Shown here one piece after another: positions 10,918-22,948 of a DNA stretch of 64,000 bases. The DNA is from Euonymus europaeus (taxonomy: Eukaryota > Streptophyta > Magnoliopsida > Celastrales > Celastraceae), in the NCBI GenBank assembly GCA_963580455.1, contig OY756972.1, positions 17,437,001 to 17,501,000 of the forward strand, written 5' to 3'. The number at the start of each line of letters is the position of its first letter. Position 1 is the first letter of the stretch. The position numbers and the translations under genes are program-made. Below the pieces are notes generated by a model. It ran no database searches. It was not told the origin of the DNA and was given only the letters and a program-made list of their open reading frames with translations.

Positions 10918-13900
10918 TCTTGCAGATTCTTGAAAGGCACTGGAAGCTCTAGACTGGTCCAATTTCTAAGCTTGAAATCTGGAGGATGAGAAATGACAAA
11001 TGATGGCCTAGCTTTTGAACCTTGCCCTTCTTCCACCATAGAGACTTGAAATTCCATCAATTGATCACACAAAGTCTCCATCCTTGTATTAGTATCATCG
11101 ATTGAGTTTATGAATGGCCATTTTCCAAAAACTGCCCCAGTATTAGTCAACTTCGCTCCATTCTGCATTCCTCCATACACAAAGCTATCATAGAGCCAAG
11201 GAACTTGTTTTTCCTTAATCTCTAACTCTCGTCCTTCCAGGCGTCCTATCCGTCGTGCTTGCTTCTCTGATCATGATCTTTCCCAATCTGCCCTTGTGGG
11301 TTTATAACCCAAACTCCATCTTTCAGAATGTTTTTCCAATTCTGCTGGTCTTCTAATTCCCTGGTGATTTATGCCAAGGCCTTCTCCTGGATGGAATCCT
11401 AATTTCAACATAGTTCTGGCTATAGCTTTGGTTGTTTTGGATACTTGTGGGTTAGGAAGGGAAAATCCTTCCTTTATATAACTAGCACTGGCTATCTCGA
11501 ATGATTGAAATGAACTCTCGATCCCATCCATAGGAGCATCAATGTGAGCTGCATTAGAAAGACTAGCAACCATCCATTCGGATTGTCCCTTCACTATGTA
11601 TACCCTCCCATTATGGGCAAATTTGAGCATCTGGTGTAACGATGAAGGAACTGCTCCGGAAGTATGAATCCACGGTCGGCCCAACAAACAGCTGTAAGTA
11701 GGCGTGATGTCCATAACTATAAATGGCACATTGAATGTCACATTTGCCACCTCCAATGGTACTTCAATTTCTCCCATGACCTCTCTACGGGTTCCATCAA
11801 AAGCTTTCACCACCATTGGCACTTGTCTCATATATGACCTATCAATTGGCAATTTTTCGAGAGTCTCCCTTGGCAGGATATTAAGTGACGAACCATTGTC
11901 AATGAGAATGCTTGCAATTTCTTTTCCACGACACATAGCTGATATGTGCAATGCTTTATTATGACCCATTCCTTCTGATGGAATATCCTCCTCAGTAAAG
12001 GATAACAAATGAGAGGCTAACACATTTCCTACAATTCCCTCAAAAGACTCTGTATGATTTTTTTCTGGCACATAGGCTTGGTTCAACATTCTTAACAGAA
12101 CTTGACGATGTGGTTCGGAACTCATTATCAATTCCAAGATAGAGATCTTAGCAGGAGTCTTCTTTAGTTGATCAACTATCATGTATTTACTTTGTCGCAC
12201 AATCTTTAAAAACTCTTGTACCTCTCCCTCTGTTATGGTTTTTTTCATAAAGGAATCCTCCTTTGGTTCAGTAGCTAACCCTTCAGCCCCTGGAATAGCT
12301 TTCCCTTTTATTTTGCGCTCAGCCTCAGAATCTACCATTGGATTTCCTTCTGCCTTATTTGGAGCAAAGCATCTACCACTTCGGGTAACTCCACTAATGC
12401 CAGATATGTTATCTACTATTTCTTCTTGAGGCATTTCCTTTTCTGTCTCATAAACCCATGGTATTGCATTGTCATTTTTAAATGAGGGTCCTATGTTTGC
12501 CTTTTGAGTAGCGGTTGATGGTGCATCCTCTAAAGAATATTGCAGGACAAAAGGTTTCACATTATCTGGCCTCGGCCCTTGATAATATCCCCCGAGGACA
12601 TTGACATGGCCTACTCAACCTTCTCTCTCTTCGAAAATAATTCTCCTCAAGTCTATCAACTCTTGCATTTTGTCTTGAAAACTTCTACACTCTTCAATGG
12701 TATAACCTTCCATTCCACTATGATATTTGCAAGTCTTTGTCACATCTAGTTGTTCACTTTGGAGAAACGAACTTATCGTTCCAACCATTCCTTGTTCCTT
12801 TAACATATCAAACAACTGTCCCAATGGCATTGTAATCTCTGAAACTCTTCTCTTAAAAACATGAGATTTCTCAATACAGTTCACCCCGTCATTCGCATGA
12901 TTAGGTAATGGGTTGTTGTTGACATTTGGCTTGTCCACGACATTTAAGTCCAACCATTTTGCTTCAATCATTCCTTGTATCAACCTTTTAAATGTCAAGC
13001 ATGTTTCTGTCGAATGGCCGGGTGCACCCCCATGATAGAGACATGTTGAATTTGGGTCATACCATGGAGGATATGGTGGTTGGTGAACTCTTCCCGGAAC
13101 TGGTACTACCGCCCCTTGGGCTTGTAGTTTGGTAAAACATTCCGCGTACGTCATAGGTATAGGATCAAAATGTTCAACTTGCCTTCTTTGGTTAGAACGT
13201 GGGTTTTGGTAAGAATTTGAATTATGGACGCTTTGATTGGAAGGCTGAGAGTTATACTCATGCTGGTAACTTCCTCGAGGAGGAGGATATGCACCTGGAC
13301 TTGACATTCTAGGGGCATTACTCCTCGGACGATAACTTGAAGTTGGAGCATTGTAGGTGATCTGTGAAGAATCAGAATTCACAGAATGTACTTCATTCTC
13401 TTTTTTCTTTCCCTTAACATTCTTTTGTTGATCTAACTTTTCTGGAGTAGGGATATACAAATTTCCTCTTTTTATACATCTCTCCACACGCTCTCCTGCC
13501 TGTATTATGTCTGCCAAATCACTGTGTCCACCTCCTACTAGCTTAGAAGTGTAAGGTTCCTGAAGGGCATCGATAAAGGCATTGAGTAAATCCCTTTCTG
13601 AGAGAGGTGGAGTTATCTGAGCTGCCAAATCTCTCCAACAGTGAGCATATTCTTTGAAGCTTTCTCCGTCTTTCATCGATGTATTCTGGAGATCATAAAC
13701 AGTTGGGATCTTTTCCTCGTTGTGTTTGTATTGCTTCATAAACGATTCGCCTAAATCTTCCCATGAGGAAACTGCTGAAGAGCTAAGCCCTTAAACCACC
13801 TTTGAGCCACTCCAATTAAGCTATCTTGGAAGTAATGCACTAGCAGTTTGTCGTTATTTGCATATGGCTGCATACGACGACAGTACATAGTCAAATGATC

Positions 13901-14500
13901 GAAAGGAACACCTGTGCCATCAAAGAGAGTGAATTTTGGCAACTGAAAGTCATGTGGGATGTTCAAATTTTTCACTAGAAATAAATTCTTCGGGTTTAGT
14001 GCTTCAGAGGTGTTAAAGCCTTCCATAACCCGTAATCGTTTTTCCAGTTTCTTGATTGCATCATTTGTCAAATCTCCTTCATCATGGATTTCAAAATTTG
14101 TCATTTCGACTACAGGCATTCCATTAGCATCCACATGTCCTGCAATATCTTGGTTTGTTGCAAAATAATCCCCTCGTGGAGGGATGCAAATTGGGGGAAC
14201 ACGTATCTGAGGTTGGTTTATAGCATGTTGAGGAACTTGCTTTGCTTCCTGTGGGAGTTGGGTATAAACATGAGTATAGCCAGGAGGATAAGTGGGCGTA
14301 CTTGGGTAACCATATTTCCCTAAGTCTGCATTGAGTACCGAACTCTCTGCCACTTCTTTCCCTTTTGTCAGCAAGGCCACTTGTTTAACAAGGAAAGCAA
14401 TCTGTTCTCTCATCTCAACAAGTTCTTGATTCTGCCCCTGATCTCTATTTTGAGTGTCTTCACTTTGTTTTTGTGACCCTTCCATGATTCGTGATTGCAA
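10918..14500 (-). pseudogene. Ogre gag-protease with G-patch-like tail (frameshifted)
   Basis: The frame starting at 14500 encodes the gag N-terminus and capsid-like part (FDGTGVPFDHLTMYCRRM, VAQRWFKGL). A single-base loss near 13790 moves the frame, and gag continues from 13739 (SFMKQYKHN, a CLYHGGAPGHSTETC knuckle and a second CKYHSGMEGYTIEEC knuckle). A TGA at 12615-12617 interrupts the same frame before the protease part. The aspartic protease shows IDNGSSLNILP (near 11.9 kb) and CLLGRPWIH. A G-patch-like segment follows (LGFHPGEGLGINHQG, near 11.4 kb). After another in-frame TGA at 11271-11273 the frame runs on to the splice donor at 10918. Gag packages the RNA and protease matures the polyprotein. 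Three lesions make it defective. Confidence 0.85.
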
Positions 14501-14747
14501 GCGAGTACGATAGGGATGACGTTGCTGATTTTTGGGAGCTATGATTGATGATGAACTATACCTGTGATGAAGGATGTGACATTATTAGCCTTTTTGTTTA
14601 TTTATTTTATTAAATGCATGCTTGTGCTTTAATGTGAATCCTATGTAGTCATTGCATTTTGAAACAATAATAGAAACAAAACACCATTCCATTAAAGCAA
14701 CTTGTATTGTTACATGACAGTCATTATTGGATGTAAGAAACTAGTCC

Positions 14748-16840
14748 CTAATTTGGAAATCTCCCATGCTGGAGCCCTCCAATTATCTCTAAATCTTTAC
14801 GTATACTGTCCAAGAATTGTGAGACTTTCTCAACTTCTGGACCTTGAAGTGTTTCATTCTGACACAACTTTGCAGCTTCCCTTTCAAAAGAAATAGCCCA
14901 TGTGGACAACTTTGTCACTTGACACATTGCTATCCCAATCCGACGCATGAGTGTTGCACGTGCTTCACGACTCTCTACGAGGCCTTGAAGTAATGCCTCA
15001 TTTTGATCAGTTAATTCGGCCACCTCAAATTGCCTTTGTGTAAGCAACGTCTGATGTGCTACTCTTAACTTGTCAATTTCTTCATGGTTTCTTCTTATGG
15101 CTGCTTCCATTGCGATATTCACATGCTCAATATTCTGGTGTTTGAGATCCAAGCTTTTGCTTCTTCCATTGCTTGTGACCTTTCTTCATTTGCTTTTTGG
15201 AGTTCCATTCGTATCTGTAAATTGTCTTGCTTCAGATGCATCCTTTCTCTGCTCACTCTTTCTAATTCGTCCATCTCTTCTTCCTCTCGTAACTTGGCTC
15301 TAGATAATTCTTCTTTTATCAATCCATATTTCCTTTTGTGATTTTCAGCTTCCTGAGTTACCTTTTGTAACGCTTTTTCTAGATTCTCAATTTTCTTTAC
15401 AGTTGGGTCTTCATCTTCTTCAACACTGGGTCTTTTCCTTCTTTGACCAATATGCTCATTACTTTGAGGTTTCATACCACTTTCCTCTGCTGTATTATGA
15501 GATCCACTTGTCCTTCCTTCATAGTTGCCTATATTCTGGACATTGCTCTCTGAAGTGGTTTTGCCTATTTTTTCATGCCATTTGAAGTACACCAAAGTTC
15601 CATCAGATGTGCGCTTTCCGCGATTAGTAGTCTTTAGGTTTTTCCATGCCTTAAGTACGTTTCTCACCTTTGGTATGATTAACCCCGGATCCTCTCCATC
15701 ATCATAAGAAAATTCAAAATCTAGCAAACCATGTGTGGCCGGGATGCAAGGATTTGATCCCATCTGACGGAATACTAAAGCTGGTGCTTGACTAACTGCC
15801 CCCCATGGGCCTAGTAAAGGGACCCAAGGAAAATCTCCACATCTATACAAAAATGCATCTGGCAAGAACCAAGGAGCTCTTCCTTCAATATTATGAACAT
15901 CCACTGATTGCAAAAACTCCTCACATTCCTCGATACTTGGATATCCCTGCCTCCATTTTGTTTCGGTGAACTCCCATATTGGTCTCCTTTCTGGCCGAGT
16001 ATGGTCCTTAAAACCAATTCTTGGGACATCAAATTGCTTATAGTATTGAAGGTGACTTATTAACCAAACTCCGAGTAAGGCTGAGCATCCAATAAACCTT
16101 GCTTTCTTGTTGTGGCGGCAAAAATTAAGAGAACGAAGTGTCTCACATATTATTGCCGGAATCGGATTCATGCCCCGGTCTACCTGGCTGAAAAGCTTGA
16201 TCACTCTCCCTTCAACATACCCTTGAGTGCAAGGAAACAAGACAGCCCCATATATAGCAAGTGCCAATGCAGACTGTCGTAATAGTGTATTTGGTTTTTC
16301 CTCAACATATTTCATCAACTCATCAATTGGAAAACACCATTTGCCCCCTTTTAGTGAACCCATTCTCCTGACCTCGTCAGTCTCTCGTTCCATAATTCTA
16401 GAAACAATCTTTTCAGCTGTCATGTTTTCATGAAAGTAATAAATCTTTGTATTATGCGGCTCTAGTTGCAATAGTTGTGCATACTCCTCAATTGTGGGTG
16501 AAAAGTCGATCCGCCCGAATGTGAAGCACCTGTATGCTGGATCCCAATAAGTCGTGGCTGCTTGGAGCAATGTTACTGGTGTAACAACCCTTATCAAACT
16601 TCCAATATTGCCATATTTCTTCGAAAATTCTGGACCCAATTTCGAACTTACTCGGGCCCACAAACCTACTAGTCGCGGCCATGTATGCTTTGAAAACTCT
16701 GTTTTTATTACCCTTGGTAATAAAATATCCCCAATCAAGCTATCTCCATGCTCAGATTGCATTTTGCTCAACTCAGCCCTTGCTTCATAGATGTCAATCT
16801 TGCTACATGTGGAAATCCCTGATGCCATGATGTTTTGCAA
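14748..16840 (-). pseudogene. Ogre ORF1 (extra ORF upstream of gag), frameshifted
   Basis: A 573-aa open frame (16840-15119) is followed, after a shift near 15150, by a 134-aa overlapping frame ending at 14748. Together they give a protein of roughly 700 aa. The first 400 residues are globular and rich in W, Y and F (YWDPAYRCFTFGRIDFSPT, PGVWLISH-like core). They resemble the plant mobile-domain-like or DUF7745-type proteins encoded in this position by Ogre elements. The rest is strongly coiled-coil (EDEDPTVKKIENLEKALQKV onward). The function of Ogre ORF1 is not established. The frameshift sits inside the coiled coil, so the globular part would still be made. Confidence 0.75.
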
Positions 16841-17468
16841 GTATTATCGAACCAAACTGCAATGACTGTGCTTATGTGAATGCAGATGCAAAAACAAACA
16901 AACAAACATGGGCAAAGAAAATTAGTAACGAATTAAGGTAGTAGAGAAAAATAATAGAAAATAAATAAATAAATTCCACAATGAATAAAATATGTCATTC
17001 CATAAAGTAGCATAAACTTCGAAAAATTTCAAACATGATCTAGAGTTTATCAAATGCGCTTATCTAACTACGTACATCGCGAGGTCCCGGATCAGGTTGC
17101 TTTTAAATCTCAACTATTGAGACAAAAGCTCTTCCCCTAACTTTTAAGGGAAGTCAATCCGGTGAGGATGTTTTCCACTATCCATGCGGAGACGGAATCT
17201 CACGAGAATAGTAGTCAACCCTCTCTAATGCTAGAGGTAGAGCCCGGGTGGTAGGCTGTAATGAGTATGAATGTGTAAAGATGAATATACAAGAAAACAT
17301 ACAAATCACAAGATAGACCAAAAAAAAACTTGTTACAAAATACACAAACTAATATCTCACAAAAAAATAAAAATAAAAAAAATAAAAAAAAATGATAGTC
17401 ATCAATTAATCATACAGGCTTGACCCTCTACGGTTTTAAAAACCTTTGTCCCCAGCAGAGTCGTCAGT
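16841..17468 (-). other. Ogre 5' leader with putative primer-binding site
   Basis: This is the non-coding leader between ORF1 and the 5' LTR. Read on the minus strand, the LTR end TTGCGACA is followed three to four bases later by GACGACTCTGCTGGGGAC (17450-17467). That resembles the tRNA-Arg-type primer-binding site reported for Ogre/Tat elements, but the tRNA assignment is from memory. Simple A-rich repeats lie at 17365-17395. Confidence 0.55.
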
Positions 17469-19228
17469 TGTCGCAACCGGGGTCACGACGCGGATCGGCG
17501 AAATACTCCTGCGAAATAATATTATCTCGAAACACAAAAATATATAAAAAAAACTCGAGAGTCGCCACCAATTGATTTAAGGTGCGATTGGACACCAAAG
17601 AAAACCTGCCAACCAGAGAAAAAGGGAACGGGAGTCGATTGAGCATGGGGAAGGTATTAGCACCCCATAACACTTGTTTGAAAACAGTTACCTAATTAAT
17701 TAGATGACTACCCTACGGAAACTTGCTCTTTGCAAGATGTGGTAAAAAATGATATAATTTGTTTTAAAAAATTGGTGTCTCATCTCTAATTCTCATAATT
17801 TCTATGAAAGAAACATGAAATAATTTTAGATGAGTAGCAAAGCTATTTTTGTGTGGGAAAACATTGCCCATTTTAAATAAATAAAAAAAGGTTTTGAAAA
17901 ACAGAATCAACTTATGATAATTTTAAAAGAAATTTAATTTTTTGAAACACTATCAACTTATGATAGTTTTTGGAAAGATTTAAAAAAAAAGTTTGGGCCA
18001 ACTATTGACCATAAGGAAAAAATAAATTAATTTCATAAAAAAGAAAAAAAACTAATTATTCGTAGAAACATCGAAAATAAATGGTTTATTTATCACCAAC
18101 GCAAATTCGTTACCAACTTTTGGTAGGTTTTAAAAAAAAGGCACCAACTTACGGTATTTGAATCCTTAAAATTCCAACTTATGGCATTGAAACGTCCCTA
18201 AAAATACCAACTTTTGGTATATGATTGGGTAATTTACTAAGGACCAACTATTGATTTATCAAATCCAAACAATATGAACACACAATATACATACACGGCA
18301 TCACATACAAACTTGTTAATATAAACAAACACATACACAGCCGCCTATACATATATATATCGACATATACATATACATATAATATATATATATATATAGA
18401 CCATCATTCACATACCCATGTATATATGTACATCTCACAATTATCTCATGCACTACATCTATACATATCATATATATAACACCACAACACGTACAGTACA
18501 TATATTAAAGATATCTCATCACATGAAATATAGATTATAACCCACAGCATCCCATATGTATTCTATATCCACACGTGTATATATGATATCCAAACAGCAA
18601 GGTACATATATATATATATATATATCTATAACATGACAGTGTATGAGACAATGCATAAAGAAAGAAATTTATGAGAATACCAGACAGTAGAACTGAGGGT
18701 GCAAGTGTTGAATAGGTGACACCGTGATGATGAATCAAGTGAGGTGAGAAAAGAGAAACAGGTGATATTATTTCCAAAAAAGAGAAGGCACGGGTGAGTT
18801 TTACAAGAAGAAAGTATTGGTTGGTAAGGTAAAGCAAAAAGGTGAGTGAAAGAGGCGGAGCCCTCAGCCCAAAAGCAGAAGTCCCCTTTTTGTAAAAGTC
18901 TATGGTATTTATACGTGAGGGAGACTTAGATAAAGATAAGGGAAAGATGATAAGTTTAACAATAATAAGATTGAGGAGAGGATTTTGAGATGAAGAAGGA
19001 GACTAATAAAAGGATGAAGAGTCTCCAACAAAATTATTTCTTTATTTTCCTATTTATCTTACTATATATATTTTTTATTTTCTTTTGGACTTGGTTTATT
19101 GGGCTTGCGAGAATGGACTTGGTTTACCAACAAACTTGGGCTTTTCCATACCCATTTTATTTATTTTTAAACAACAAATTTTTTATATGACCAAATAAGT
19201 CTTATCCGGACAAAAATCGGGTACTACA
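17469..19228 (-). repeat. Ogre LTR, right copy (5' LTR relative to coding)
   Basis: The repeat is 1760 bp and matches 4034-5784 from TGTCGCAACC to GTACTACA. As the 5' LTR it should carry the element's promoter on the minus strand. TA microsatellites at 18350-18400 and 18604-18630 differ in length from the other copy. Confidence 0.92.
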
Positions 19229-19233
19229 CACTT
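19229..19233. repeat. Target-site duplication CACTT, right copy
   Basis: These bases repeat 4029-4033 exactly and directly follow the LTR terminus at 19228. Confidence 0.92.
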
Positions 19234-21274
19234 GACTATCACTCTCTTCATGTACTGGGTTGTCTTTGCTATGCTACCACCTTACCTCGTCCTCTATCCA
19301 AATTCTAACCATGAGGTTGTGCTTGCATTTTTCTTGGCTATCCATTTGGAATCAAGGCATATCGTCTCATGGACCTTGACACCCATGAAATTTTTGTCAA
19401 AAAAGACGTGGACTTTCACGAATCTATATTTCCATTCCAGCCATCCCAAAATATCACGCCTATCAATTATCTTGAGCCCACTTTTCTATCTTCCACTCCA
19501 ATCATTCCCAATTCATCAACTATACCTACCCAACCAACTACTATACCAGCCAAACCACTTACTTCCTCTCCATCTCCTCCACTCATTTCACCTACACTCA
19601 CTCAAACAACCACTGACACACCACTCTTACCCCGTCGATCCACTAGGATTAAACACCCACCTTCTTTTCTCAAGGACTTTAATTGCAACCGGGGTTTCTT
19701 ATGCAACTCATTCCACTCCAAATCAGGTGACTACCTCCAGCACGTCCTACTCCATTGGTAAGTATCTCAATTATCAAAAAAATTCTTCCAATCATCGTGC
19801 TTTCCTTTCTGCCATTTCAGCTCATACTACTCTAGCTCATTACAAGGAGGCAATGAAAGATTCTGCCTGGAAACAGGCCATGACTGATGAATTTTGAGTT
19901 TTGCAGGAAAATAAAACATGGCATTTAACTGAATTACCTCAAGGACGAAAAGCAATCGGCTCCAAATGGGTATTTCGAGTCAAATACAATGCTGATGGTA
20001 CTTTGGATCGCTACAAAGCACGATTAGTTGCCCAAGGGTTTAATCAAGAAGCTGGTTTTGATTACAATGAAACTTTTTCACCGGTGGTGAAGATGGTCAC
20101 TGTGCGGATATTTTTGGCTATGGCATCTATCCACAAATGGTCTTTGCATCAGCTTGATGTTCAAAATGCTTTTCTAAATGGTTAGTCATCTCGGCAATAG
20201 AATGCAAAATTTTGTGAAGTTCTCTTGGCATTTGGATTTCGTCAATCTAAGTGTGATTATTCTCTCTTCACATTACACCGAGGTCATAGTTTCATAGCTT
20301 TGCTTATTTACGTTGATGACATGATTATTGGTGGCACCGATGAATCCTTAATTTATTCTGTCAAAGCATATCTTCGTACGAAATTCAAACTGAAGGATCT
20401 CGGCCTAGCAAAATATTTTCTTGGTATTGAAATTAGCCGCAGCACTACAGGAATGGCAGTCACTCAAAGAAAATATACACTAGATTTAATCAATGATGCT
20501 GGTCTCTTGGATGCTAAGCCAGTCACCTCTCCAACTGAATTGAATGTTATGCTATCAGCTTATTCGGGTACTTCTCTACCTGATCCTTCAACTTATAGGC
20601 GAATGGTTGGGCGTCTCATGTATCTTACATTGATACGACCCGATATCAGTTATGTGGTTCGTGCATTAAGTCAATTTTTATAAAGTCTGACAGATATTCA
20701 TCTTCAAGCCGGTTATCATATCTTCCGTTATTTGAAAGGCACACCAGGACAGAGACTGTATTATCCCGCTATCATGTCTTTCCATCTTCGTGCCTTCTGT
20801 GACTCGGATTGGGCCCCTTGTCCAGATACTAGGCACTCAGTTAGTGGTTTTGCAATGATGCTTGGCAATTCGCTCGTCTCTTGGAAGTTGAAGAAGCAGA
20901 CAGTTATCTCACGCTCTTCCGCGGAAGCAGAATATCGATCCATGGCAAATAACTTGAAGCGAGCTCAGATGGATTTCAGCTTTATTGACTGACTTGCCTC
21001 ATCCTAACAGCCGCCCTATTACTTTGTACTGTGATAGTCGTGCTGCCATTCATATCGCCACCAACCCTGTCTTTCATGAGCGTACGAAACATATTGAATT
21101 GGATTGTCATTTCATACGTGAAAAGGTGCAAGATGGTTTTCTACAGCTGAAGCATATTACTAGTGTTGAACAACCGAGTGATTTTCTTACCAAACCCATT
21201 GCCGCCCATCATCTTCATTATCTTCTACGCAAGCTGAAAGTGTGCAATTTCCACCGTTCACCTTGTGGGGGGGG
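19229..21274 (+). mobile_element. Ty1/copia retrotransposon remnant, 3' portion (RT, RNase H)
   Basis: This is the continuation of the copia element after the Ogre insertion. The integrase C-terminus picks up within the duplicated CACTT and then breaks into two frames (stop near 19305, and 19369-19761). RT starts at 19901 (IGSKWVFRVKYNADG, RYKARLVAQGF, LHQLDVQNAFLNG) after a TGA at about 19895. The segment that normally follows DVQNAFLNG, up to the YGLKQ region, is missing around 20185-20220. RT resumes with LLIYVDDMIIGG (active site near 20308). RNase H shows CDSDWAPCPDTRHSVSGF and SSAEAEYRSMA, then a stop near 20990, then LYCDSRAAIHIA and ELDCHFIREKV. A G-rich polypurine tract ends at 21274. 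It has multiple stops and a deletion, so it is inactive. Confidence 0.85.
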
Positions 21275-21500
21275 TGTCAAAGATAGAAACGGCAAGGAGT
21301 TAAAGATAGAAACAGCAAGGATTACGATCACACATTCATAACAAATTATTCTATTTGGAGAGATTGTAGGCTCCATTATTGAAATTTAATTATCATTTAT
21401 TCTGTACATACCTTTAGCTTTCACACCAAGGAATTTGTACATATATAGAACTCTATAGCTATATTATGTACTAAGAAGAAAGATACGTTGTTTATTAACT
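21275..21500 (+). repeat. Probable 3' LTR remnant of the copia element
   Basis: TGTCAAAGATAGAAACGG begins directly after the polypurine tract GTGGGGGGGG, where the 3' LTR should start. It includes a TATA-like stretch (TACATATATAGAA near 21440). The right boundary is uncertain because no 5' LTR survives for comparison. Confidence 0.5.
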
Positions 21501-21839
21501 TTTGGCCACTGCACCTCCATTTTTCTTATTCTTGTATTTTTCATTCCTGTGGAGTTCTTCTTCCATTTTTACAATATTCATAGAAGTAGCATATGTATGA
21601 AATAGATCTTCATGAACTCCCATTTCTTTGTTATTCATAAATTTTAATTCTCCGACTTCTATTTGGTCTTGCATAATATTCTGAAATACTACATAGTTCT
21701 TTGTCAAGCGAGCAAGTACTCCATGCCACTTACAAAAATCTTTACCCTTTCAATGTTTTAGGGGCTAATATCTTTTTTTTTTCTTTCAAGTGTTGACAAG
21801 TTATAGGCTTTCATTTAACATATTCTTCTACGTGTACTT
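21501..21839. other. Unassigned spacer between two retroelement relics
   Basis: A 70-residue minus-strand open frame (21707-21495) is present but shows no domain I recognise. It could be a diverged continuation of the gag relic next to it. Confidence 0.3.
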
Positions 21840-22125
21840 AGAAATCTTCCTCCTGAAGCATAACTTCATACCAAGACGTTCTCTTAGATAACTCAAATAA
21901 ATCATTAAACGTCATTTCTTCAAACTTATTTCGGAGTTCGAAGCTAAGACCTTCTTGAGCCAACTTCACAAATTCAAATTCATGTAAGTGTGTTTTATAT
22001 CGAATCGAGCGATAAACTACTCAGCTGCGCCTAACCATATTTTTGTTTCAAGGGGGCTAAATCAATCATCAAAACTCCAGGATCGGTTTTGGAGAAATGC
22101 GTTTGAAACTGTCTCTACATGTCTT
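21840..22125 (-). pseudogene. Ty3/gypsy gag relic
   Basis: Translated on the minus strand, this region gives QFQTHFSKTDPGVLMIDLA, then after a disruption HEFEFVKLAQEGLSFELRNK and FNDLFELSKRTSWYEV. These resemble the plant retrotransposon gag pattern (residues around LAQxGL, LRxKFxxM, DLFELxxR, YExxL). There is a stop after EEDF at about 21841. It is a fragment with at least one frame change and no pol next to it. Confidence 0.55.
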
Positions 22126-22126
22126 A

Positions 22127-22948
22127 CCACCAAAATATGGAATTAGTAGGCAAATTGATTACCGAGTAAACACGGATGCAGTTAAAGAACTGTGAAATCA
22201 TCCAAGTTTAAAAAAACCGTCGTCACTATATTCCCTGCATTGCCACGTAAATTGTGTTGCGTGCTCTAAAGCTATTACTGACCCTTCACTAGAGAATAAT
22301 ATAAATTCGGGCATTTTGAATCTTTAAGGTTATGGATAGTCTCGACCAATCTGCTCAGGATAGAGCTTTTTGAATAACGGTGTATTGACCTATTGATCCT
22401 AGGTCCAAACATTTGTTCGACCAATCCTATGACTTAATTTGGTGTTATCGTGTGGTTTTCATTGAGATTCAGGGCATGTGGTTGGTTTGCACTCATCTAC
22501 GGTGGATACAATCACCGATTTGAGTACTGAAATATACCACAAAAATATGGAATTAGTAGGCAAATTGATTACCAAGTAAACGCGAATGCAATTAACGAAC
22601 TGTGAAATAATCTAAGTTTTAAAAAACTATCGTCACTATATTCCTTGCATTGCCATGTAAATCGAACTGCATGCTCTAAAGTTGATACTGACCCTTCACC
22701 AGAGAATAATGTAAATTTAGGCATTTTGAATCCTTTAGGTTATGGATAGTCCCGGCCAATCTGCTAAGGATAAGGCTTTTTGAATAAAGGCCTATTGACC
22801 CTATTGATCCTAGGTTCAAACATTTGTTCAACCAATCCTATGACTTAATCTGGTGTCATTGTGTGGTTTTGATTGAGATTCAGGGCATGTGGTTGGTTTG
22901 CACCCATTTGGGGTGGATGCAATCACCGATTTGAGTACTGAAATACCC
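22127..22948. repeat. Tandem direct duplication, period about 420 bp
   Basis: Unit 1 (about 22127-22546) and unit 2 (about 22547-22948) share long near-identical runs, such as TATGGAATTAGTAGGCAAAT at 22136 and 22556 and ACAATCACCGATTTGAGTAC near both ends. They differ by scattered substitutions. No coding function is evident. Confidence 0.85.

Larger units (their letters stand above)
4034..19228 (-). mobile_element. Complete Ogre/Tat-type Ty3/gypsy LTR retrotransposon (15.2 kb) nested in a copia element
   Basis: The element is bounded by long direct repeats (4034-5784 and 17469-19228) and a CACTT target duplication. Coding is on the minus strand, so the right LTR is the 5' LTR. The order is 5' LTR, putative primer-binding site, ORF1, gag, protease plus G-patch-like tail, an intron, RT, RNase H, a second archaeal-type RNase H, integrase, a long 3' non-coding region with a 55-bp tandem repeat, polypurine tract, 3' LTR. 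An extra ORF before gag, an intron before RT and dual RNase H domains are known traits of Ogre/Tat elements. The length is on the short side for Ogre. All coding units carry frameshifts or stops, so it is non-autonomous as it stands. Confidence 0.93.

Noticed and set aside
11704..12429. + strand frames within the Ogre protease region
   Set aside because: They are complements of the gag-protease coding strand.
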